Origin: Sulfuritalea sp.
GTDB taxonomy: Bacteria > Pseudomonadota > Gammaproteobacteria > Burkholderiales > Rhodocyclaceae
Direction of reading: 5' to 3'
Assembly (NCBI GenBank): GCA_030651305.1
Contig: JAUSCI010000076.1
Location: 1 to 40,851, forward strand
Length of the DNA stretch: 40,851 nucleotides
A model generated the notes under the pieces. The model was not told where the DNA came from. It did no database searches and was given only the letters and a program-made list of their open reading frames with translations. The position numbers were made by a program, and so were the translations under genes. This document shows, piece after piece, positions 1 to 8,085 of this stretch (positions are counted from its first letter, which is position 1; each line of letters opens with the position of its first letter).

Positions 1-246
1 GTCGAAACGGTCTCCCACCCGGAAGAGAAGTTGCCCGCGCTTATAGGTCTCCTTGCGCTTGACGACGCTCTCCAGCAGGGTCATGTCGCCGCCATTCAGG
101 CCGAGCGGCAGGCACAGCCGATAGACGCCGCATTGCGCACAGGCAAATGGCTCGCATGCCTGGTGGGGCGACAAGGGAATCGGTATTGCCTTCGAATCGG
201 GCATCACTTTCATGCTCTCCCTGATGCGCAACCGCGATATGGTCAT
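1..246 (-). CDS. fnr: FNR-type oxygen-sensing transcriptional regulator (N-terminal part, cut by window edge)
   Basis: Only the first 82 codons are present; the rest lies beyond the left edge. The N-terminus carries the iron-sulfur cysteine pattern C-x4-C-x2-C-x5-C, ending in LCLPLGL, the same spacing as the N-terminal cysteines of E. coli FNR. The start of the cyclic-nucleotide-binding-like beta-roll follows (KRGQLLFRVGDRF). By family knowledge the protein holds a 4Fe-4S cluster when oxygen is absent, dimerises and controls anaerobic or microaerobic genes, usually including cbb3 oxidase genes. That fits the ccoI-ccoS pair upstream. The start ATG overlaps the stop of the Rrf2 gene (ATGA, 243-246), which implies translational coupling. 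The CRP-type HTH cannot be seen, so FNR, ANR and FixK-like subgroups are not separated, although the cysteines favour FNR/ANR. Confidence 0.85.
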   Translation of the reverse strand, partial: MTISRLRIRESMKVMPDSKAIPIPLSPHQACEPFACAQCGVYRLCLPLGLNGGDMTLLESVVKRKETYKRGQLLFRVGDRFD

Positions 247-803
247 TTGTTCACGTCCTGAGCGCCCGCGGCACGGCCACTGACTGTGCGGCGAACCCTG
301 GTTCCCCGAGCCTGAGCGGGTATCGCCGGTCCGCTGCCGCTGACTCCCCCGGACTGCAGCGCGACAAACGGCAGTTCCGTGAGTCGGTATTTTCCGCTCC
401 TAACCGCCGCAGCGAGCTTTCCCAAGGTCTGTTGGTTCAGCAGTTTCACAATTCTCGTCTTGATCGGTTTCCATTGGGTATGCATGGGGCAAGCCGTCTC
501 GTCGCCACATACCTTGAGTCCGAGCACGCAGTTATCTGTCAGGCCCGGACCTTCGATCAACGTGAGAATCTGCATCAAATCGGTCCTTTCGCCGCCCTCG
601 CACAAGCATACGCCACCCTGCCGTCCGCGAAAGGAATGAATCAGTTTGCCGCGGCTGAGGCTTTGCATGATTTTCGCAAGATACGGCGGAGGAACGCCGA
701 GGTGCTCGGCGACCGTGCGGATCAGCACGGGAACGCCACGCGGCTGGGTGGCCACGAAAATGAGTGCCTGAATGGCGTATTGGCTGGTGCGGGACAAAAT
801 CAT
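243..803 (-). CDS. Rrf2-family (IscR/NsrR-like) transcriptional regulator
   Basis: This is a winged-helix regulator of 186 residues. The start was set at the ATG giving MILSRTSQYAIQAL, the classic Rrf2 beginning; an upstream in-frame ATG at 842 would add 13 unlikely residues. The recognition region runs from about residue 31 to 62 (VAEHLGVPPPYLAKIMQSL, then the wing SFRGRQGGV). Three cysteines at about 92, 99 and 105 (C-x6-C-x5-C) match the cluster-binding loop of IscR and NsrR, so an iron-sulfur cofactor sensing iron-sulfur status, NO or oxygen is likely. IscR spacing is C-x5-C-x5-C, so the assignment inside the family is open. A poorly conserved tail of about 45 residues follows the fold and extends to the overlap with the fnr start codon. 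No isc genes are nearby; the neighbours are cbb3 oxidase assembly genes and fnr, pointing to respiratory control. Confidence 0.85.
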   Translation of the reverse strand: MILSRTSQYAIQALIFVATQPRGVPVLIRTVAEHLGVPPPYLAKIMQSLSRGKLIHSFRGRQGGVCLCEGGERTDLMQILTLIEGPGLTDNCVLGLKVCGDETACPMHTQWKPIKTRIVKLLNQQTLGKLAAAVRSGKYRLTELPFVALQSGGVSGSGPAIPAQARGTRVRRTVSGRAAGAQDVNK

Positions 804-840
804 CGTCGAAGTCCACTGGCCTGAAATAGCTGGAAACAGC

Positions 841-867
841 AAAAAAAAGGGTGCGCAGCGCGCACCC
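841..867 (-). terminator. Intrinsic terminator downstream of ccoS
   Basis: On the minus strand a perfect 8-bp stem (GGGTGCGC/GCGCACCC, 849-867, 3-nt loop) is followed by a run of eight T. It lies between the ccoS stop (936) and the rrf2 start (803). It should end ccoI-ccoS transcripts or limit read-through into rrf2-fnr. Confidence 0.85.
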
Positions 868-935
868 CGAACCCCAACAGAGAGCCTTCGGGTGACAGCG
901 CAAAGCCATCACCATAAAACCCGTTCGGAGTATGG

Positions 936-1139
936 TTATTTGTCACTCGTCCCGTTTTGATCTGCGTCAACAGTGCTGCGTTTGGTGGGCACATCGGTCA
1001 TGTCGTCATCCATCAGGACGCGGTAACCGGGACCTTCAAGGTCCTCGTATTGACCGCTTTTCAATGACCACCAGAAGAACCCGGCGATGACGAAGACCAG
1101 CACCAGGGAAAGCGGGATCAGTAGATACAGAATATCCAT
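936..1139 (-). CDS. ccoS: cbb3-type cytochrome oxidase assembly protein CcoS
   Basis: This is a 67-residue single-pass membrane protein. Its N-terminal helix (about residues 3-26, LYLLIPLSLVLVFVIAGFFW) is followed by the family signature WWSLKSGQYEDLEGPG and an acidic, hydrophilic tail. CcoS (FixS) is needed to build active cbb3 cytochrome c oxidase, notably heme and copper insertion into CcoN, in the inner membrane. It starts 8 nt after the ccoI stop, so the two are almost certainly cotranscribed, the usual ccoI-ccoS order. Length and motif are typical. The structural genes ccoNOPQ and ccoG are not in this window. Confidence 0.95.
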   Translation of the reverse strand: MDILYLLIPLSLVLVFVIAGFFWWSLKSGQYEDLEGPGYRVLMDDDMTDVPTKRSTVDADQNGTSDK

Positions 1140-1147
1140 TCAGGCCT

Positions 1148-3619
1148 TCATCCGCGTTGCAAGCGCAAGGCATTGAGAACCACCAGCAGCGAACTGGCCG
1201 ACATGCCGATACCGGCCATCCAGGGGGTCACCCAGCCGGCCATGGCCAGCGGGATCGCCAGTAGATTGTAGGCGAACGCCCAGACCAGGTTCTGTTTGAC
1301 TATCCGCACCGTGCGCCGCGCCAGCGCCAGTCCTTCCGGCAAGGCCCGCAGATCATTGCCAAGCAGCACTACATCGGCGTTGGCTCGCGCCAGATCGGCG
1401 CCGCCGCCCATGGCAATCGACACCTGGGCCTGCGCCAGCACCGGGGCGTCATTGACGCCGTCGCCGACCATCGCCACCGTCTCACCCGCCTCCTGCAGAG
1501 CCTTGAGTGCCGCATGCTTGTCCTCCGGCGAGAGGCCGCCGCGCACGTCGCTAATACCCAGCGCGGCGCCGACACGTGCGGTCGCAGCCGGTGAGTCGCC
1601 GCTGAAAATCGACAGCCTGATACCCGCACCGGAGAGCCTGGCCGCCATGGCGGACGCCTCCGCGCGAACGCTGTCACTGAGGCAGAAAAATGCCTGCCAG
1701 CCGTCCGCATCACCCAAGGAAATCACCGTGTCGCCAACGCCGACTATTGCCTCGATCTCGGCAGGAAGCGGCACGCCATGCAATGCGCCAACAAATTCCG
1801 GACGCCCCAGGCGCCAGACGCGTCCCTTGATCGCGCCCTCGACACCGGCACCCGTCGTCGCAAGCGATCCATCCACCTCAAAGCCAATATTCGTCCCGGC
1901 ATCCGCACCGGCGGCGGTCAGCGCCCGCGCGATGGGGTGCTCGGAGCCGCGTTCGAGCGCGGCCGCCAGCGCCACCGCATGCGCCGCATCGCCGCGGACA
2001 GGCAGCACCTCGACCAGCGCCATGTGCCCCACGGTCAACGTCCCCGTCTTGTCGAAAATGAAATGGTCGGCACGCGCCAATGCCTCGATCGCGTGGCCGC
2101 GCGTCACCAGCACGCCGCGCGCCGCCAGCGCCCCGGTCGCCACGGTCAACGCCGCCGGTGTCGCCAGGGAAAGTGCGCAAGGACAACTCACCACCAGCAC
2201 CGCCACAAAAACCCACAAGGCACGCGAAGGATCGATCCACCACCAGGCCAGCGCCGTCGCCAGCGCCAGCACCAGCAGGGCGACGATGAAGCGGCCGGCA
2301 ACGCGGTCGGCCATTTCCACCAGGCGCGGCTTTTCCGCCGCGGCACGCTCCATCAGGCGCTGGATGGCCGCCACGCGCGTCGACTCGCCGACGCGTTCGA
2401 CGCGCATCACCAGCGGACTGGCGGTATTCACGCTGCCGCCGATCAGCACGTCGCCAATCCGCTTGGGTACCGGACGACTCTCGCCGGTCAGCAGCGATTC
2501 ATCCGCCGCGCTTGCGCCGTCGAGCACGCAGCCATCGGCCGGCACCGTCTCGCCGGGCTTGATCTGCACCGCATCACCGGCGCGCAACTCGGCTACCGCC
2601 ACACGCTCTCCCGCCGCTTCCTCAGTCGCCGGCCAACCGGGCAGACGTGTCGCGAAGGCCGGAATGGCGCGGGCCAGGGTTTCGACGCTGCGCGCGGCTT
2701 TCTGCCGCGCCATCATCTCCAGATAGCGCCCGGAAAGCAGGAAGAAGACGAACATTGTGACCGAATCGAAATACACCTCGCCGGCCGCCGTCAGCGTCGC
2801 CCACACGCTGGCCGCAAAGGCCGCGCCGACGCCAAGCGCCACCGGCACATCCATGCCGACGCGATGAAGTTTCAGGTCGCGCCAGGCGCTGACGAAGAAC
2901 GGCGCGGCCGAATAGCCGATTACCGGCACGGTCAGGATCAGGCTGGCCCAGCGCATCAGTTGCTCGATGTCCGGCGTCATGTCGCCCTCGGTTCCCACCT
3001 TCGCCAAATACACCGGCACCGCGTACATCATCACCTGCATCATGCCGAAGCCGGCAACGAACAGCCGCCACAGCGCCGCCTTGCGCTCCTTCTGCGCCAG
3101 TTGCTCGGAGCGCGCGATATCGTAGGGATGGGCACGATAGCCGATGGCGGCAATCGCTTCGAGAATCGCCGACAGCCGCGTGACGCGCTCGTCCCAGCGC
3201 ACCCGGGCGCGGCGCGTGGCGTAGTTGATGTCGATGGCGGTTACGCCGGGCTGGCGGCGCACATGCGACTCATTGAGCCAGACGCAGGCGGCGCAGGTGA
3301 TGCCTTCGAGAATCAGCGCCGCTTCCCGTTCATGTTCGCCCGCGGCGCCCTCGGCGCGGCGCACGAAATTCTTTTGCACATCGGGATGATCGAACAGGCC
3401 GAAGTCGGCCAGCACCTGCGGCAAGGCCTCGCGCGGGCTTTCCGGCAAGGCGTCGCGGTGACGATAGTAATCGCCCAGGCCATTGCCGACGATGGCCTGG
3501 GCCACCGCCTGGCAGCCGGCGCAGCACATCTCGCGCCGGACGTGATCGATCTCGACCGGGAACTCCGTCCCCGCCGGGATCGGCAGACCGCAGTGGTAGC
3601 AGGACTCCTTATCGGCCAT
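1148..3619 (-). CDS. ccoI: Copper-exporting P1B-type ATPase CcoI (FixI)
   Basis: The protein has 823 residues. CcoI supplies copper for cbb3 oxidase assembly by exporting Cu(I) across the inner membrane. An N-terminal cysteine-rich segment (C7-x2-C10, then CCAGC at 32-36), typical of CcoI and absent from ordinary CopA, precedes a heavy-metal-associated domain with C-A-A-C at 109-112. Membrane helices follow, with the copper-site CPC near 479-481, the phosphorylation motif DKTGT beginning near D523, and the hinge GDGVNDAP near residue 720. The start ATG at 3619 gives MADKESCYHCG, keeping the first cysteine pair. An SDR gene ends 28 nt upstream on the same strand and ccoS follows 8 nt downstream. 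No key residue is missing. Confidence 0.95.
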   Translation of the reverse strand: MADKESCYHCGLPIPAGTEFPVEIDHVRREMCCAGCQAVAQAIVGNGLGDYYRHRDALPESPREALPQVLADFGLFDHPDVQKNFVRRAEGAAGEHEREAALILEGITCAACVWLNESHVRRQPGVTAIDINYATRRARVRWDERVTRLSAILEAIAAIGYRAHPYDIARSEQLAQKERKAALWRLFVAGFGMMQVMMYAVPVYLAKVGTEGDMTPDIEQLMRWASLILTVPVIGYSAAPFFVSAWRDLKLHRVGMDVPVALGVGAAFAASVWATLTAAGEVYFDSVTMFVFFLLSGRYLEMMARQKAARSVETLARAIPAFATRLPGWPATEEAAGERVAVAELRAGDAVQIKPGETVPADGCVLDGASAADESLLTGESRPVPKRIGDVLIGGSVNTASPLVMRVERVGESTRVAAIQRLMERAAAEKPRLVEMADRVAGRFIVALLVLALATALAWWWIDPSRALWVFVAVLVVSCPCALSLATPAALTVATGALAARGVLVTRGHAIEALARADHFIFDKTGTLTVGHMALVEVLPVRGDAAHAVALAAALERGSEHPIARALTAAGADAGTNIGFEVDGSLATTGAGVEGAIKGRVWRLGRPEFVGALHGVPLPAEIEAIVGVGDTVISLGDADGWQAFFCLSDSVRAEASAMAARLSGAGIRLSIFSGDSPAATARVGAALGISDVRGGLSPEDKHAALKALQEAGETVAMVGDGVNDAPVLAQAQVSIAMGGGADLARANADVVLLGNDLRALPEGLALARRTVRIVKQNLVWAFAYNLLAIPLAMAGWVTPWMAGIGMSASSLLVVLNALRLQRG

Positions 3620-3646
3620 GCTCAGGCCGCAACTTCAAGGCCGCGC

Positions 3647-4414
3647 CTATTTCGGCGCCATGCGGATGGCGCCGTCGAGACGGATCACCTCGCCATTGAG
3701 CATTTCGTTCTCGATGATATGGCGCACCAGCGCCGCATATTCGGCGGGCTTGCCCAGGCGCGAGGGGAAGGGCACCATCTTGCCCAGCGAATCCTGCACT
3801 TCCTGTGGCAGGCCCAGCAGCATCGGCGTCTCGAAAATTCCCGGGGCGATGGTCATCACGCGGATGCCGAAGCGCGCCAGTTCGCGCGCGATCGGCAAGG
3901 TCATGCCGACCATGCCGCCCTTCGACGCCGCATACGCCGCCTGGCCGATCTGGCCGTCGTAGGCCGCCACCGAAGCGGTGCTGACGATCACGCCGCGCTC
4001 GCCGGCCGCATTCGGCGCGGCCGTGCTCATCGCTTCCGACGCCAGGCGAATCATGTTGAAGCTGCCGACCAGATTGACGATGACGACTTTGGCGAAAACA
4101 TCGAGCGAATGCGGGCCATTCCTGCCGAGCACCTTCTCGGCCGGCGCAATGCCGGCACAATTGACCAGCCCGTGCAGGCCGCCGAAGGCCGCCAGCGCCG
4201 CCGCCACGCAAGCCTTGGCACTGGCCTCGTCGGCCACGTTGGTGCTGACGAAACGCACGTTGGCGCCCAACTCGGCCGCCAGCGCATTGCCCGCCGCCTC
4301 GTTGAGGTCGGCCAGAACCACCTTCGCGCCCTGCGCCACCAGCATCCGTCCGGTACCGGCGCCAAGACCCGAAGCCCCGCCGGTGATGATGAAAACACTG
4401 TCCTTGATCAGCAT
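3647..4414 (-). CDS. Short-chain dehydrogenase, 3-hydroxyacyl-CoA dehydrogenase type II-like
   Basis: This is a 255-residue classical SDR. It has the glycine-rich NAD-binding motif [12 protein letters not shown] near residues 12-23, the NAG-like motif (LVNCAGIAP), a catalytic serine in [10 protein letters not shown], and the Y-x3-K motif in YAASKGG. The overall pattern, including [11 protein letters not shown] and [10 protein letters not shown], resembles the HSD17B10 / 3-hydroxy-2-methylbutyryl-CoA dehydrogenase group, which oxidises 3-hydroxyacyl-CoA with NAD in short-chain or branched-chain acyl-CoA breakdown. The substrate is inferred from resemblance only. The RBS AGGGGAAA lies just before the ATG at 4414. 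It lies after the tRNA-Thr terminator and ends 28 nt before ccoI, so it may be cotranscribed with ccoI-ccoS despite the unrelated function. Confidence 0.85.
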   Translation of the reverse strand: MLIKDSVFIITGGASGLGAGTGRMLVAQGAKVVLADLNEAAGNALAAELGANVRFVSTNVADEASAKACVAAALAAFGGLHGLVNCAGIAPAEKVLGRNGPHSLDVFAKVVIVNLVGSFNMIRLASEAMSTAAPNAAGERGVIVSTASVAAYDGQIGQAAYAASKGGMVGMTLPIARELARFGIRVMTIAPGIFETPMLLGLPQEVQDSLGKMVPFPSRLGKPAEYAALVRHIIENEMLNGEVIRLDGAIRMAPK

Positions 4415-4423
4415 GATTTTCCC

Positions 4424-4465
4424 CTAAAAGAAACAGGGCCTGCCGACCGGAAAGGAGGCAGGCCC
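4424..4465 (-). terminator. Terminator of the tRNA-Thr transcript
   Basis: On the minus strand a perfect 9-bp stem (GGGCCTGCC at 4436-4444 with GGCAGGCCC at 4457-4465) is followed by TGTTTCTTTT. It begins 8 nt after the tRNA CCA end and finishes next to the RBS of the SDR gene. Confidence 0.75.
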
Positions 4466-4472
4466 AAAGAAT

Positions 4473-4548
<76 letters not shown>

Positions 4549-4565
4549 GTCCTGAAAGGCCGCGA

Positions 4566-4595
4566 ATTATACCTGCTGACCCCATCGCATGGCAA
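4566..4595 (-). promoter_or_regulatory. Promoter of tRNA-Thr
   Basis: On the minus strand a perfect -10 TATAAT (4566-4571) has TTGCCA (4590-4595) 18 nt upstream. A GC-rich discriminator (TCGCGGCC) lies between -10 and the start, as at stringently controlled stable-RNA promoters. Confidence 0.7.
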
Positions 4596-4752
4596 AGCGG
4601 TCGACGCGCGGTTGCCGTCTGTCGCCCGACAGATAGCCTTGCGCCGGTTTTCGCGCAATTGAGAGACTGAATCAAAAAGGCGAACATGGTTCCTTTTATC
4701 TCGCAACACAGGGCCGGAGCAGGCACAGCGCTGTCGCCGAAAAGAAGGTGAC

Positions 4753-4758
4753 TATAAT
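4753..4758 (+). promoter_or_regulatory. -10 box of the mntA-hepT promoter
   Basis: A perfect TATAAT stands 31 nt before the chosen mntA ATG (4790). No good -35 is visible at 16-18 nt. The box overlaps the region after a GTG at 4748 that would otherwise extend mntA, which supports the ATG at 4790 as the true start. Confidence 0.5.
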
Positions 4759-4789
4759 CAGCACAACACATCGCATAAAAGAATTACCC

Positions 4790-5221
4790 ATGTCCTTGCT
4801 CGTACACTCCGTTGCAGTGCTTGCAGAGGTGGATGACAACATCGTCTCCGCCCTGCGCGCCGATGTCCCCGGATTACAGGCCGTGTATCGCTATGGCAGC
4901 GCGGGCGGGATTTACGCGCGCGCGGAAAGCGACATCGACCTGGCGATTCTTGCCGATGCACCCCTCGATTTCGCGACGCACTGCCAACTCGCCGCGACGC
5001 TGGCGCGACTGACGGGCAGGGAAATCGACCTTAACGACATGCGCCGCTTGCCGGTAACCCTGCGGGTGCAGATCGTCACCCATGGCGTACGCCTGTTCGC
5101 GGCAAACCCCGCTGCCGCGGACGAATACGATTCGCGCGTGCTATCCGATTACGCTTATCTGAACGAGGCGCGCCGGGGCATTCTGGACGACGTGCGTGCG
5201 CGGGGCAGTATTCATGGATGA
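4790..5221 (+). CDS. mntA: MntA-type minimal nucleotidyltransferase antitoxin (type VII TA)
   Basis: This is a 143-residue protein of the minimal nucleotidyltransferase family. The catalytic signature GS-x10-DxD is intact: G36-S37, then D48-I-D50. A further acidic strand follows (REIDLNDM, D80/D83) that can give the third metal ligand. In characterised pairs MntA neutralises the HEPN toxin HepT by adding AMP to a tyrosine next to its active site. The next gene is a HepT with exactly that tyrosine, starting inside the mntA stop region (8-nt overlap). The start was placed at 4790 because the GTG at 4748 would put a TATAAT box inside the coding region. The module sits between tRNA-Thr and the pilus operon without partner genes, so it looks like an accessory insertion. 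Confidence 0.9.
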   Translation: MSLLVHSVAVLAEVDDNIVSALRADVPGLQAVYRYGSAGGIYARAESDIDLAILADAPLDFATHCQLAATLARLTGREIDLNDMRRLPVTLRVQIVTHGVRLFAANPAAADEYDSRVLSDYAYLNEARRGILDDVRARGSIHG

Positions 5222-5627
5222 AGTACTGCTCGGCAAGGCAGGCATCATTGAACGCTGCCTGATACGCATCGAGGAGGACTACGTCGGTCACGAGGATGAA
5301 TTGACGACGAACTTCACGCGACAGGATGCGCTCGTGCTGAATTTGCAACGAGCCTGCGAAGCGAGTATCGATGCGGCCATGCATCTGGTGCGAATTCACC
5401 GGCTGGGAATTCCGACCGAAAGCCGTCAGGCTTTTGAGATGTTGGTCAAGTCGGGGACACTGGATGTCGATCTTGGTCGCAAACTGGTTGCCATGGTCGG
5501 CTTTCGCAACGTGGCCGTGCATAACTACCATGAACTCGACATAGACATCCTGCGCGGCATTCTTGCCGAGCGCCGCTGCGATCTGCGCGTGTTCGCGCAC
5601 CTGTTGCTGCAACAGGCATTGCCCTGA
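5214..5627 (+). CDS. hepT: HepT-like HEPN ribonuclease toxin (DUF86)
   Basis: This is a 137-residue, mostly helical HEPN protein. It has the diagnostic R-x4-H-x-Y motif R98-NVAV-H103-N-Y105, where Arg and His form the RNase site and the tyrosine is the residue AMPylated by MntA in studied systems. The start ATG at 5214 lies inside the end of mntA and gives MDEVLLGKAG; an in-frame upstream GTG (5196) would add six residues. The overlap implies coupled translation, so toxin is made only with antitoxin. Length and motif are normal and no disruption is seen, so the toxin is probably active. Likely target is mRNA or tRNA, by family knowledge only. Confidence 0.9.
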   Translation: MDEVLLGKAGIIERCLIRIEEDYVGHEDELTTNFTRQDALVLNLQRACEASIDAAMHLVRIHRLGIPTESRQAFEMLVKSGTLDVDLGRKLVAMVGFRNVAVHNYHELDIDILRGILAERRCDLRVFAHLLLQQALP

Positions 5628-5818
5628 GCCGCTGAGAAACCGCAGTTTGACCGCGGCTTGTTGTGCACTGAAGAGTCGGCGCTGGCACTACGCCGATTCG
5701 GCCCTTGGAAGGCATCCAAAGTGTCGCTCGTCGGTCGCGCCGTGCCGTTTGTCGGCTTTCGCTGGCGGCATTCCGAAAGCTTCGACTATCCTTCACCCAT
5801 CGTTATTGCGAGTCCACC

Positions 5819-6433
5819 ATGGATAACCCGAATCCGCGCCACCGCAGCACTTCAGGCAAACCGCCGGAGACACGTCACTGGCGAGGATTTTCCCTGATCG
5901 AGCTGATGATCGCGATCGCCATAGCGGGAATATTCATCGCCCTGGCCGCGCCAACCTTTGCCGATTTCATTCGGGAGAGCCGGCTTTCGTCGACGATTGG
6001 CGTTCTTGCATCCGACATGGATTTTGCGCGTACCGAAGCGATCAAGCGCAACGGACGGGTTCTGTTCTGCGCCAAGGCGGCGACGACCGATACCTGCACC
6101 GGAGCGGTGGGCACGGCGGCGAGTTGGGCCAACGGCTGGCTGGCGTGTTTCGATGCCGTCGACAATACCAGCGGCGCCGCAGTGAGCGATGATATATGCG
6201 ACGCCGCGACCACGGTGGCGACCGTCGTTACCGATCCCAATCCGATGCGGGTCGGCAACGCATTGCCCAGCGGCGTGACACTACAGGTCGGTACCGGAAT
6301 CGTGCGCTTCAACGGCGTCGGAGCGCCGAATGCGGCGGCGACTTTTACACTGACCTCGGATACAGGCGGCGTCACGTCGTCGCGAATTGCAACAGTCGCC
6401 GCCACCGGCCACGTCCGCAAGTACAAACCATGA
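5819..6433 (+). CDS. fimT: Type IV pilus minor pilin FimT/FimU (GspH-like)
   Basis: This is a prepilin of 204 residues. A positively charged leader ends in RG, then the type III signal [18 protein letters not shown] with the Glu at position 5, cleaved and N-methylated by PilD. The globular part resembles GspH/FimT (DFARTEAIKRNGRVLFC), a minor pilin of the tip or priming complex. The start ATG at 5819 follows a clear intergenic stretch; the frame is open further upstream but without a plausible leader. It is the first gene of a pilin cluster running to at least 13677. Its stop overlaps the pilV start (ATGA). The 190 bases before it, after hepT, show no convincing promoter or terminator. Confidence 0.9.
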   Translation: MDNPNPRHRSTSGKPPETRHWRGFSLIELMIAIAIAGIFIALAAPTFADFIRESRLSSTIGVLASDMDFARTEAIKRNGRVLFCAKAATTDTCTGAVGTAASWANGWLACFDAVDNTSGAAVSDDICDAATTVATVVTDPNPMRVGNALPSGVTLQVGTGIVRFNGVGAPNAAATFTLTSDTGGVTSSRIATVAATGHVRKYKP

Positions 6434-7062
6434 AGGCCCCAGCCATGACTCGCCAAGCAAGGTCCGATCGCCGGGGGCTCCCTTCCCCGACGCCTGCCCG
6501 CCCGACCCGACAGGGCGGCTTCTCGATGATCGAAGTGCTGGTGACGATGATCATCGTTGCCTTTTCCCTGCTCGGCATGGCGGGCATGCAGGCGCTGTCG
6601 CTGAAAACCCAGAAGGACGCAAGCTTGCGCTCGGTCGCCGTGGTTACGGGGCTCGACCTCGTCGAACGGCTGGAGTACAACCTGACCGGCGCGCTCGCCG
6701 GAAATTATGTAGAAACCCTGCCCAAGACATTCACGACTGTCGCCGACTGCTCCAGCCCCACCGCCGCCTGCACGGCGCAGCAGATGGCGATTTACGACCT
6801 CAATGAGTTCCAGACCCTGCTCAATGTCCGGCTGCCGGGCGCGACGGCAACGATCACTTCCGCCGGTAGCGGTCCGGTGGTCTACACCGTGGTGATCAAC
6901 TGGACACAGCGCATGTATGCGGCACGGGGGACGACGGTTGCCGCCACCACCGGCGCCGTGGCCAGCAACGACGTGGCCTACACCAACACGGCGGGATCGG
7001 GCACCGAAACATTTTCCTACACCATGACCCGCAGGATCTACAACCGTCTGGCGGTTATGTGA
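6430..7062 (+). CDS. pilV: Type IV pilus minor pilin PilV
   Basis: This 210-residue prepilin has the leader ...RQGG followed by FSMIEVLVTMIIVAFSLLG, with Glu at position 5 and the MIEVLV wording characteristic of PilV. The next segment LLGMAGMQALSLK is also typical. PilV works with FimT, PilW, PilX and PilE in the minor-pilin complex that primes pilus assembly in the inner membrane and ends at the tip. The ATG at 6430 overlaps the fimT stop; a second ATG at 6445 is possible and would shorten the leader by five residues. pilW begins 2 nt after the stop. Confidence 0.88.
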   Translation: MKAPAMTRQARSDRRGLPSPTPARPTRQGGFSMIEVLVTMIIVAFSLLGMAGMQALSLKTQKDASLRSVAVVTGLDLVERLEYNLTGALAGNYVETLPKTFTTVADCSSPTAACTAQQMAIYDLNEFQTLLNVRLPGATATITSAGSGPVVYTVVINWTQRMYAARGTTVAATTGAVASNDVAYTNTAGSGTETFSYTMTRRIYNRLAVM

Positions 7063-7063
7063 C

Positions 7064-8077
7064 ATGAAGATACGGATTTTCAATCGGACAGCCTGGCGCA
7101 GCGGCCGCGGCTTTACCATCATCGAGCTGATGATCGCCATGACAATCGGCCTGGTACTGGTCGGCGCCGTCTCGGTGGTGCTGCTTGGCGCAATGAAGAC
7201 GTCGACCTCGCGCGAGCGGGACAGCGAGTCGCAGACCAATGGCCGCTATGCGATCGACACCGTACGGCGCAGCCTCAACCATGCCGGCTTTCTCGGAGTT
7301 TCCAGCCTGTTCTGGCCAGACGAACCCTATTCGGGTGCGGCGGTGACCTCCGGCTCGTCGGTGACCTTTTGCGATCCGCTGTTCATTGGCAAGCTGTCGC
7401 TCCGGGTATGGGCCAGTTCGGACAGCAATCCGTATTCGACCACCTGCATTCCGACGGCCAACTACCTCGCCGCCACCGACGTGCTGGTGGTGCGCAACCT
7501 GTCGCTGAATCCGGTGGCCGGCCCCTATTCGACTGCCGCTCCGGTGGCCGCCAATTTCATTTCTCCGGCGACTGACTTTGTCGCCGGCACCATCTATTTT
7601 CACGTGGCCTACGAAGGCGGCCAGCCATTCGTCGGCACTGCGGTCCCGGACCTGCTCGCATCGTCGAAGCAGCCGCCATACTTCGACTATCGACTCGAAG
7701 AATACGTCTATTACATCAGTCCCTGGACCAACAGCGCCACCGAATCGCCACAGGTTCCCGCCCTGTATCGCATGCGTCTGGATGCGGGTCCGGCCATGGT
7801 CGCGGAACTGGTGGCCAGCGGCGTCGAGAACATGCAGGTTCGCGTCGGTGAGATGAGTCTGAATGGCACCTCCAAATTTGTCGATCCAGGATCCTCACCC
7901 GCACCTACGTGGGACTCGGTGCAAGCCGTCGAGGTGGCGCTGCTGGTTCGCGGCGCCACCACCGAACCGGGTCTTGCCGGCCTGTCACGGACGCACCGGC
8001 TGGCGGGAACCACGGTGACGGTAACCGACGGCTATCCGCGCGAAGTGTATTCGGCGGTTGTTCAATTGCGAAACTGA
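7064..8077 (+). CDS. pilW: Type IV pilus minor pilin PilW
   Basis: This is a 337-residue prepilin, the long size typical of PilW. The leader RSGRG is followed by FTIIELMIAMTIGLVLVGA, with Glu at position 5, and then by the family region after the helix (RYAIDTVRRSLNHAGFLG). The large C-terminal domain is thought to bridge other minor pilins in the priming complex. It lies 2 nt after pilV and 8 nt before pilX, so it is in the same transcript. The frame is intact. Confidence 0.88.
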   Translation: MKIRIFNRTAWRSGRGFTIIELMIAMTIGLVLVGAVSVVLLGAMKTSTSRERDSESQTNGRYAIDTVRRSLNHAGFLGVSSLFWPDEPYSGAAVTSGSSVTFCDPLFIGKLSLRVWASSDSNPYSTTCIPTANYLAATDVLVVRNLSLNPVAGPYSTAAPVAANFISPATDFVAGTIYFHVAYEGGQPFVGTAVPDLLASSKQPPYFDYRLEEYVYYISPWTNSATESPQVPALYRMRLDAGPAMVAELVASGVENMQVRVGEMSLNGTSKFVDPGSSPAPTWDSVQAVEVALLVRGATTEPGLAGLSRTHRLAGTTVTVTDGYPREVYSAVVQLRN

Positions 8078-8085
8078 GACGAAGC

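Noticed and set aside
5214-5627. hepT read as a stand-alone DUF86 protein of unknown role.
   Set aside because: The overlap with mntA and the R-x4-H-x-Y motif make the toxin-antitoxin assignment much better.
5693-5710. TGGCAC upstream of fimT resembling a sigma-54 -24 element.
   Set aside because: At the required spacing there is no GC of the -12 element, so it does not meet the consensus.
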